Source of the DNA: Hymenobacter edaphi
GTDB taxonomy: Bacteria; Bacteroidota; Bacteroidia; Cytophagales; Hymenobacteraceae
DNA: 64,000 nucleotides
Direction of reading: 5' to 3'
Assembly (NCBI RefSeq): GCF_003258365.1
Contig: NZ_QHKM01000001.1
Coordinates: 372,001-436,000 of the forward strand
The position numbers were made by a program, and so were the translations under genes. Position 1 is the first letter of the stretch, and each line of letters begins with the position of its first letter. Of this stretch, positions 57,823 to 64,000 are shown piece by piece. The notes under the pieces are model-generated. The model had not been told where the DNA came from, ran no database searches, and was given only the letters and a program-made list of their open reading frames with translations.

Positions 57823-60800
57823 ATGAACATCCGCAAGCTGCTCGTCGCCAACCGCGGCGAAATTGCGATTCGCGTGCTGCGCGCGGCCACTGAGCTCGGC
57901 ATTCAGACGGTGGCCATGTACACCTACGAGGACCGCTACTCGCTGCACCGCTACAAAGCCGACGAGGCCTACCAGATCGGCCGCGACGAGGACCCGCTCA
58001 AGCCCTACCTCGACATCGAGGAAATTCTGCGGATGGCCAAGGCCAACGGCGTCGACGCGATTCACCCCGGCTACGGCTTCCTCTCCGAAAACGCCGTTTT
58101 TGCCCGGCGCTGCGGCGAGGAGGGCATCACCTTCGTGGGGCCCCGGCCCGAGGTGATGGAGGCCCTCGGCGACAAGGTGAAGGCCAAGGAAGTGGCCGTG
58201 CGCTGCCAGGTGCCCATCATCGAAAGCAGCCAGCAGGACCTGACCTCGTTTGAAATAGCCCGGCAGGAAGCGCAGAAAATTGGTTACCCGGTGATGCTGA
58301 AGGCGGCTTCGGGCGGCGGCGGGCGCGGTATGCGCGTCATCCGCGACGACGAGCAGCTGGAAAAAGGCTTCTTCGAGGCCCGCAACGAGGCTCTCAAGGC
58401 CTTCGGCGACGACACGGTGTTCCTGGAGAAGTTCGTGGAGCGGCCCAAGCACATCGAGGTGCAGATGGTGGCCGACAACCACGGCAACATCATGCACCTC
58501 TACGAGCGGGACTGCTCGGTGCAGCGCCGTTACCAGAAAGTGGTGGAAGTGGCGCCTTCGCTGAATTTGCCCGACCACATGCGCCACCTGCTGTATGAGT
58601 ACTCGCTGCGCCTGGGCCGGGCCGTGGGCTACAACAACGTGGGCACCGTCGAATTCCTCGTCAACCCCGAGCTGGACCGCATTTACTTCATCGAGGTGAA
58701 CCCGCGCATTCAGGTGGAGCACACGGTGACGGAAATGATTACCGGCGTCGACCTGATCAAAACCCAGCTGCACATTGCCGACGGCCGCCACCTCTCGGAC
58801 CCCGAAATCGGGCTGGGCGAGCAGAAGCCGCTGAAAATCGGCTACGCCATTCAGTGCCGCATCACCACCGAAGACCCCGAAAACGACTTCAAGCCCGACT
58901 ACGGCACCATCGTGGCCTACCGCTCGGCGGGCGGCTTCGGCATCCGGCTCGACCAGGGCTCGGTGTACCAGGGGGTGAAGATTTCCCCCTTCTTCGACTC
59001 CTTATTGGTGAAGGTGTCGGCGCACGCGCCCACGCTGGAGGGCGCGGCCCAGAAGATGCAGCGGACCCTGGACGAATTCCGGGTGCGCGGGGTGCGCACC
59101 AACATCCAGTTTCTGCAGAACATCATTCAGCACCCGGTCTTCGTGAGCGGGCAGGCCAACGTGGACTTCATCAAGGACCACCAGGAGCTGTTCAAGTTCA
59201 AAGTCCGGCTGGACCGCGGCACCCGCCTGCTGGAGTTTTTGGGGGACCTGATTGTCAACGGCAACCCCGATGTGAAAGGCCACGTGGACGAGAAGCGGGA
59301 GCTGCCCAAGCCCCACCTGCCGTACTGCGAGCCGGGCCTTGCGGTGCCTGCCGGCACCAAGCAGAAGCTCACCGAGCTGGGCCCCGAGGGCTTTGCCCAG
59401 TGGCTGCGCGAGGACCCGCTGATTCACTATACCGACACCACCTTCCGCGACGCGCACCAGAGCCTGCTGGCCACCCGCATGCGCTCCTTCGACATGCTGA
59501 AAGTGGCCGACCGCTACGCCCGGCGCCATCCGCAGACCTTTTCGATGGAGGTGTGGGGCGGCGCCACCTTCGACGTGGCCCTGCGCTTTTTGCACGAAGA
59601 CCCTTGGGACCGGCTGGCCAAGCTGCGCGAGGCCGTACCCAACATCCTGCTGCAGATGCTCATCCGCGGGGCCAACGGCGTGGGCTACAAGGCCTACCCG
59701 GATAACCTGACGGAGCGCTTCGTGCAGCAGGCCTGGGAAACGGGCGTCGACGTGTTCCGCATCTTCGACTCCCTGAATTGGATGAAAGGCATGGAAGCCT
59801 GCATCGGCTTCGTGCGCAACAAGACGCAGGGCCTCGCGGAAGCCGCCATCTGCTACACCGGCGACATTCTGGACCCCAAGCGCAACCAGAAGTACAACCT
59901 CGACTACTACCTGCGCCTGGCCAAGCAGATCGAGGACGCGGGCGCCCATATCCTCTGCATCAAGGACATGGCCGGGCTGCTCAAGCCCTACGCGGCCACC
60001 GAGCTGGTGACGGCCCTGCGCGCCACGGTGAAGCTGCCCATTCACCTGCACACCCACGACACCTCGTCGTTGCAGGCCGCTACCTACCTGAAGGCCGTGG
60101 AAGCGGGCGTCGATGTTATTGACGTGGCGCTGGGCTCGTTGTCGGGCCTGACCTCGCAGCCCAACTTCAACTCGGTGGTGGAAATGCTGCGCGGCACGCC
60201 CCGGCACCGCGAGTTCGATCAGCTGAGCCTGAACGAGTTCAGCAATTATTTCGAGACAGTGCGCGACTATTACTACCCCTTCGAGTCGGGGCTGAAGGCG
60301 GGCACCTCAGAAGTGTTCCAGCACGAAATTCCAGGCGGGCAGTACTCCAACCTGCGCCCCCAGGCCGCCGCGCTGGGCCTCCTGGACAAATTCGAGCTGA
60401 TCAAGAAGACCTTCGCTGAGGTCAACCAGCTATTCGGCGACATCGTGAAGGTGACGCCGTCCTCGAAAGTCGTGGGCGATATGGCCCTGTTCCTGGTGTC
60501 GAACAACCTCACGACCGAGGACGTGCTGACCAAGGGGGACAGCATCGACTTCCCGGAGTCGGTGCGCGAGCTGTTCCGCGGCGACATCGGGCAGCCCGAG
60601 GGCGGCTGGCCCAAAAAGCTGCAGAAGCTGATTCTCAAGGACGAGAAGCCCTTCAAGGACCGCCCCAACGAGCACCTGCAGCCCATCGACTTCGAGCGGG
60701 AGTGGCCGAAGTTTCAGGAGAAGTTCGGGCCGGGCGCACGCTTCACCGATCTGTTGTCCTGGCTGCTGTACCCCAAGGTATTCGAGCAGTACTGGGCGCA

Positions 60801-61269
60801 TTTGCAGCAGTACGGCGACGTGTCGGTGGTGCCTACGCGGGTGTTCTTCTACGGCCTGCGGCCCGGCGAAGAAACCATCATCGACATTGCCCGCGGCAAG
60901 AGCATCATCGTGCGCCTGCAGTCCATCGGGCAGGTGAATGACGACGGCTGCCGCACCATCTTCTTCACCCTGAACGGGCAGACGCGCAACTTGGAAATCC
61001 GCGACCGGTCGGTGGAAGTCAAGACCGTGTCGAACCCCAAGGCCGACAAGAGCAACACCCGGCAGATCGGGGCGCCGCTGCAGGGGCTGCTTTCCCGGGT
61101 GCTGGTGGAGAACGGGCAGAAGGTGAAGCGCAACACCCCCCTGTTTATCATCGAGGCCATGAAAATGGAAACCACCATCACCGCCCCGGCCGACGCGCTG
61201 GTGCAGGCCGTGAACCTGAGCGAAGGCACCCTGGTGAATGCCGACGACCTGGTGCTGACGCTGAACTAA
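57823..61269 (+). CDS. pyc: Pyruvate carboxylase
   Basis: Biotin enzyme converting pyruvate and bicarbonate to oxaloacetate, replenishing the TCA cycle. 1148 residues, the full-length single-chain form. Biotin carboxylase domain (1-450: KLLVANRGEIAIRVLRA, GGGGRGMRVI, FIEVNPRIQVEHTVTE), carboxyltransferase barrel (about 530-830: FRDAHQSLLATRMRS, HTHDTSSLQAATYLKA), tetramerisation region, and a C-terminal biotinyl domain with Lys1114 in EAMKMET. The gene is monocistronic with a strong terminator. Confidence 0.97.
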   Translation: MNIRKLLVANRGEIAIRVLRAATELGIQTVAMYTYEDRYSLHRYKADEAYQIGRDEDPLKPYLDIEEILRMAKANGVDAIHPGYGFLSENAVFARRCGEEGITFVGPRPEVMEALGDKVKAKEVAVRCQVPIIESSQQDLTSFEIARQEAQKIGYPVMLKAASGGGGRGMRVIRDDEQLEKGFFEARNEALKAFGDDTVFLEKFVERPKHIEVQMVADNHGNIMHLYERDCSVQRRYQKVVEVAPSLNLPDHMRHLLYEYSLRLGRAVGYNNVGTVEFLVNPELDRIYFIEVNPRIQVEHTVTEMITGVDLIKTQLHIADGRHLSDPEIGLGEQKPLKIGYAIQCRITTEDPENDFKPDYGTIVAYRSAGGFGIRLDQGSVYQGVKISPFFDSLLVKVSAHAPTLEGAAQKMQRTLDEFRVRGVRTNIQFLQNIIQHPVFVSGQANVDFIKDHQELFKFKVRLDRGTRLLEFLGDLIVNGNPDVKGHVDEKRELPKPHLPYCEPGLAVPAGTKQKLTELGPEGFAQWLREDPLIHYTDTTFRDAHQSLLATRMRSFDMLKVADRYARRHPQTFSMEVWGGATFDVALRFLHEDPWDRLAKLREAVPNILLQMLIRGANGVGYKAYPDNLTERFVQQAWETGVDVFRIFDSLNWMKGMEACIGFVRNKTQGLAEAAICYTGDILDPKRNQKYNLDYYLRLAKQIEDAGAHILCIKDMAGLLKPYAATELVTALRATVKLPIHLHTHDTSSLQAATYLKAVEAGVDVIDVALGSLSGLTSQPNFNSVVEMLRGTPRHREFDQLSLNEFSNYFETVRDYYYPFESGLKAGTSEVFQHEIPGGQYSNLRPQAAALGLLDKFELIKKTFAEVNQLFGDIVKVTPSSKVVGDMALFLVSNNLTTEDVLTKGDSIDFPESVRELFRGDIGQPEGGWPKKLQKLILKDEKPFKDRPNEHLQPIDFEREWPKFQEKFGPGARFTDLLSWLLYPKVFEQYWAHLQQYGDVSVVPTRVFFYGLRPGEETIIDIARGKSIIVRLQSIGQVNDDGCRTIFFTLNGQTRNLEIRDRSVEVKTVSNPKADKSNTRQIGAPLQGLLSRVLVENGQKVKRNTPLFIIEAMKMETTITAPADALVQAVNLSEGTLVNADDLVLTLN

Positions 61270-61287
61270 GGCGGCGCCGACCGGCCG

Positions 61288-61338
61288 ACCGGTGGGGCCG
61301 CGGGGCAAACAGCCCGGCGGCCCCACCGGTTATTTTTT
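61288..61338 (+). terminator. Terminator of pyc
   Basis: Perfect 14-base arms ACCGGTGGGGCCGC and complement, a 15-base loop, then TATTTTTT. Confidence 0.9.
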
Positions 61339-61385
61339 GGCAGAATATTGGCTATGTTGCGTCGGTTTATCCCTGCTCTACTTCG

Positions 61386-62129
61386 ATGAATACCACGTTT
61401 CAGCACCGCTTGGGGCGGCTTCTGCTGCTGGGGGCCAGCCTGACGGCCACGCCGGCCCTGGCCCAGCAAACCCCGGCCAACAGCCAGCCGCCCAACTTCA
61501 ACAAAACCAACATCACGCCGGGCGAATTTCAGGCCTACAACACCTTCGACTACCGCTACGAAGGCCTGGTGGGCACGCCTTACCTGGAAAAAGGCTGGAC
61601 GCGGGCCAAGCTGACCCTGGCCGACCAGCGCAAACTGGAAGGCACCCCCGCCCGCTACGACGTTTTCCGGCGTGTACTGGTGGTGCAGCCCTACGCCAAC
61701 AAGAAGGATTCCGTGTGGCTCGATGCCAGCCGCATGCGCGAATTCACACTCGCGCCCGTTGTGCCCGGGCAGCCCGAGCGGCATTTCGTGCCCTTCGCCG
61801 AGGCGCCCGACGCCGACAAGCGCACGGCCTTCGTGGAGGAGCTCTACCGCGGCGCCAGCGGCTACGCGCTGCTGAAGCTGCCGCGCAAGGTGATGGTGAA
61901 GGCCAACTACCAGGGCGCCTACGCCGCCGACCGCCGCTTCGACGAGCTGGTGGACCGCACCGAGTACTACCTGCGCCGCCCCGACGGCTCGGCGGTGGAA
62001 GTGAAGCTCTCCCAAAAGTCCATTGCCGGCGCCGCGCCCGCCCTGTCGGCCTTGGGCCAGAGCAAGCGCAGCGTGAAGACCGAGCAGGAAGCCGTGGAGC
62101 TGCTGCGCTCGGCCGACACGGCCAAATAA
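61386..62129 (+). CDS. Exported hypothetical protein
   Basis: 247 residues with a signal peptide ending near ALAQQ. The mature part (FQAYNTFDYRYEGLVGTPYLEKGW, FVPFAEAPDADKRTAFVEEL, YQGAYAADRRFDELVDRTEYYLRRPDGSAVEVKL) is soluble and mixed alpha/beta, and resembles exported proteins of unknown function that recur in Hymenobacter. No catalytic motif is visible. It starts about 50 bases after the pyc terminator and ends before a strong bidirectional hairpin, so it is probably monocistronic. Confidence 0.75.
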   Translation: MNTTFQHRLGRLLLLGASLTATPALAQQTPANSQPPNFNKTNITPGEFQAYNTFDYRYEGLVGTPYLEKGWTRAKLTLADQRKLEGTPARYDVFRRVLVVQPYANKKDSVWLDASRMREFTLAPVVPGQPERHFVPFAEAPDADKRTAFVEELYRGASGYALLKLPRKVMVKANYQGAYAADRRFDELVDRTEYYLRRPDGSAVEVKLSQKSIAGAAPALSALGQSKRSVKTEQEAVELLRSADTAK

Positions 62130-62139
62130 GCCGCCCCGG

Positions 62140-62196
62140 CCCCACAGCACGAAGGCCGCCTCCCTGCGCAGGGGGGGCGGCCTTCGTGCTGTGGGG
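62140..62196. terminator. Bidirectional terminator
   Basis: Perfect 21-base arms around a 15-base loop, with arm core CAGCACGAAGGCCGCC, between two convergent genes. Confidence 0.8.
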
Positions 62197-62207
62197 CGGT
62201 TCAGGCC

Positions 62208-62672
62208 CTATTGGGTATACACGGCTTCGAGCCGCAGCAGGGGCGTGGTTTCGGCGGGCGGGCCGGGGTAGAGCCGCAGCGTGTCCCCGACGATGCGGAA
62301 ATAGCTGACCTGGCCCAGGGCGCCCAGAAAGCGCGTTTCGGTGTCGAGGGCCGGGCAAGCCATTCGGGTGGTAAGCAGCTTGCTGAAGCGCACCTGTTCG
62401 GGAGTGGGCTGCTCGTAGGTACCCGAAAAGCGGTTGCAGCCGGCGTTGCCCTGCACGCGGGTGTCGTCGGTGCGCAGCTGCAAGTCAACCTCGCGGCCCT
62501 CGGTGGGCGGCGGCACTGCGTCGGGGCCGAGTTGGCGCAGCACCCAGCGGGTATTGCGCAGCGAGGCGGGCGGTGTGGTCGGGCCGGTGCCGGTGAGCTT
62601 GGCGGGGCCGGCCGTCTGGCAAGCGGAAAGCAGGAGTCCGGCGGCCAGGAGGCGGAAACAAGTGGAAATCAT
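62208..62672 (-). CDS. META-domain lipoprotein (HslJ-like)
   Basis: 154 residues with a signal peptide and lipobox (LLSAC). The META domain is recognisable: LRNTRWVLRQLG, then VQGNAGCNRFSGTYE with the typical GxxGCNxxxG core, and LTTRMACPALDTETRFLGAL. Such proteins sit in the outer membrane or periplasm and have been linked to heat or stress tolerance in other bacteria; here the role is unknown. Convergent with the preceding exported protein. Confidence 0.88.
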   Translation of the reverse strand: MISTCFRLLAAGLLLSACQTAGPAKLTGTGPTTPPASLRNTRWVLRQLGPDAVPPPTEGREVDLQLRTDDTRVQGNAGCNRFSGTYEQPTPEQVRFSKLLTTRMACPALDTETRFLGALGQVSYFRIVGDTLRLYPGPPAETTPLLRLEAVYTQ

Positions 62673-62877
62673 AGCAGCAAGAGCAGGAATGAGCGCGGCA
62701 ATCGGCCTTTCTTAACGCGGCGAAGCCGGCGGAGTTGGGCGTGTTTCGGCAACTGCCTGGTCTTGATATTATTACTGAATCGGCGGCGGGGCGTTGGTAG
62801 CAGCCCGCAAAGCCGACGCCCCCGCCACCCGCTCGAAGAGGGGCCACGGGGGCGCGCAAGCGGAAGAGCGCCGGGAC

Positions 62878-63210
62878 TTAGTAGCTGCCCGAGGCAACGG
62901 GCGGCGTGCGCAGGGCCCGGACCCGGTTGGCGGGGCTGGTGGTCTGCTGCCGCTCCAGCTGCTGCAGCTGCGCGTTCTGGGCGTTGTAGCGCATCACCAG
63001 CTGGTCGTAGGCCTGCAGCAGGGTTTGCAGTTGGGTTTTCAATTCCTTCAGCTCGGCCGCCTGGGCGTAGCGTGGGTCCATGGGCTCCGGGTCGCCAAAG
63101 CCGGTGACGGTGGCCGTGGGACGCTCGGCGGGCGTTTGGGCGTGGGCAGAAGCGTAGCCGAGCAGGAGCAGGGCGAAAAGGAGCAGAAAGCGGAGGAGCG
63201 TGGCAGGCAT
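62878..63210 (-). CDS. Small exported coiled-coil protein
   Basis: 110 residues. Signal peptide (LLRFLLLFALLLLGYASAHAQ) followed by a helical segment ELKELKTQLQTLLQAYDQLV and NAQNAQLQQLERQ with heptad-like hydrophobic spacing, typical of a short coiled coil. Start 63210 is placed at the signal peptide. No family recognised. The 205-base gap to the META gene holds no obvious feature. Confidence 0.68.
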   Translation of the reverse strand: MPATLLRFLLLFALLLLGYASAHAQTPAERPTATVTGFGDPEPMDPRYAQAAELKELKTQLQTLLQAYDQLVMRYNAQNAQLQQLERQQTTSPANRVRALRTPPVASGSY

Positions 63211-63320
63211 TTTGTGTTGGATGGAGCGTGGTTTGAATGTGACAAAACTAGGTCGTCTGCATTCTGTCCACAATCACACGAACATGTGAGCCGGGCAACC
63301 GGCCGCCCCCGCCGCGCCCC

Positions 63321-64000
63321 TTAGTGCGGCAGCCGCACGCTCAGGCCCCCGCTGACCACGGCGCCGCGCTGGCCCGTAAAGGTCTGGCCCGCCCCCACAT
63401 CGAGGCGCAGACCGGGCAGGGGGCGCCAGTTCAGGCCCACCGTGCCGCCGTGGGTAAAGCCCTGCCGCCCAAAGCCGTAGGCTTCGGTAAAGAAACCGAA
63501 CTTGCCGGCCAGCGGCCCGTTCAGCGCCAGCGTGTAAAGAAACTGTCCCTGCTTGGTATCGGCGGCCCGGAAGCCGCTCTGGCTGAAGCCCAGGTTGGTT
63601 TCGAGGCCGAAGCGCTGCCCGATCTGCTGCGACACCAGGGCGCGGGCCGAGGCCAGCGGCTTGGCCAGGTGCAGGGCCTGGTCACCGGTTTTGGGCAGCG
63701 TCAGCTCGGTGAGAAACACCACCTGCGAGCGGGCATCCTGGTTGGTGGAAGCCAGCCACTTGGCACCCACGGTAAGCGGGGCCAGGCCGGCCGCCGTCGG
63801 GGCCACGTCGGCCCCGAGCAGGCGCGGGCCGGCGTGCTGGTAGCCCTGCGTGAGGCGCAGCTCCATGTGATTGAAGAAGCCCACGCGCAGCAGCCCCGCG
63901 GAAAGGGTACGGGCCTGGCCGCTGGCCGGTAGCTGCCGCTGGGTGCCCAGCTCCACCTGAAACTGGCCGGGCCGCAGCATGCTGGTCGTCACGGTCTGGC
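63321..64000 (-). CDS. Outer-membrane transporter/porin-like protein, 5' end outside the window
   Basis: At least 226 residues; the frame stays open through the window edge, so the N-terminus and any signal peptide are missing. Alternating hydrophobic beta-strand sequence (MELRLTQGYQHAGP, SQVVFLTELTLPKTG, GLETNLGFSQSGF, LRLDVGAGQTFTG) ending in VVSGGLSVRLPH matches the outer-membrane beta-barrel family related to phenol-degradation MetA. Family members are often called transporters, but the substrate is unknown. Confidence 0.72.
   Translation of the reverse strand, partial: QTVTTSMLRPGQFQVELGTQRQLPASGQARTLSAGLLRVGFFNHMELRLTQGYQHAGPRLLGADVAPTAAGLAPLTVGAKWLASTNQDARSQVVFLTELTLPKTGDQALHLAKPLASARALVSQQIGQRFGLETNLGFSQSGFRAADTKQGQFLYTLALNGPLAGKFGFFTEAYGFGRQGFTHGGTVGLNWRPLPGLRLDVGAGQTFTGQRGAVVSGGLSVRLPH

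Overview
The window comes from a high-GC member of the Bacteroidota, most likely Hymenobacter or a close relative in the Cytophagales. The evidence is a SusC/SusD/SusE outer-membrane glycan uptake set, three secreted proteins ending in type IX secretion (T9SS) sorting domains, short AMP nucleosidase, a fused alpha-beta 2-oxoacid dehydrogenase E1, and repeated promoter boxes of the Bacteroidota form TAnnTTTG. It reads as ordinary chromosome: no transposase, phage, plasmid, CRISPR or tRNA genes were seen.

Layout. 1-5 kb: STAS-like protein, AMP nucleosidase, an HsdR-N/PD-(D/E)XK protein, an archaemetzincin-like lipoprotein, and a PAS histidine kinase overlapping a CheY-like regulator. 5-16.5 kb: LtaS-like sulfatase-fold membrane protein, SMI1/KNR4-like protein, alanine dehydrogenase, DUF1573 protein, fused E1, lipoproteins, a LuxE-like acyl-activating protein, and an NtrC-type regulator lacking its DNA-binding domain. 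16.6-24.8 kb: RNase P RNA, a small unknown protein, an M1 peptidase, an 856-aa repeat protein with a self-cleaving S74 domain, a DUF2027/Smr protein and a DUF2279 protein. 24.9-38.5 kb: an alpha-glucan utilisation region with a T9SS-secreted GH13 enzyme, BadF-type sugar kinase, a T9SS secreted protein, SusE-SusD-SusC, and a T9SS esterase with a glycogen-binding module. 38.7-47.2 kb: a complete tryptophan operon, trpL-trpE-trpG-trpD-trpC-trpF-trpB-trpA-aroF. 47.3-64 kb: membrane-bound AraC regulator, DoxX fusion, phenylalanine 4-hydroxylase behind its own leader and terminator, dienelactone hydrolase, TetR/ABC1-kinase pair, OmpA-like protein, photolyase, SDR, pyruvate carboxylase, and small envelope proteins; the last gene runs off the edge.

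Three observations stand out. (1) Many gaps between genes are filled by inverted repeats built from degenerate 8-base (sometimes 7-base) units. Each location can use a different unit but the architecture is the same, and the elements run right up to neighbouring start or stop codons. One of them forms the P12 arm of RNase P RNA and another encodes the last residues of TrpG. (2) The trp operon starts with a short leader peptide carrying three consecutive Trp codons and then an intrinsic terminator, a classical attenuator layout. (3) phhA has the same promoter / mini-ORF / terminator / gene order, but its mini-ORF is not enriched in the expected amino acid. Several conserved enzymes also have altered signature residues (NtrC-like, E1, SDR).

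Most strong terminators are long, nearly perfect hairpins, often shared by convergent genes. All calls are from reading the sequence; no database search was possible.
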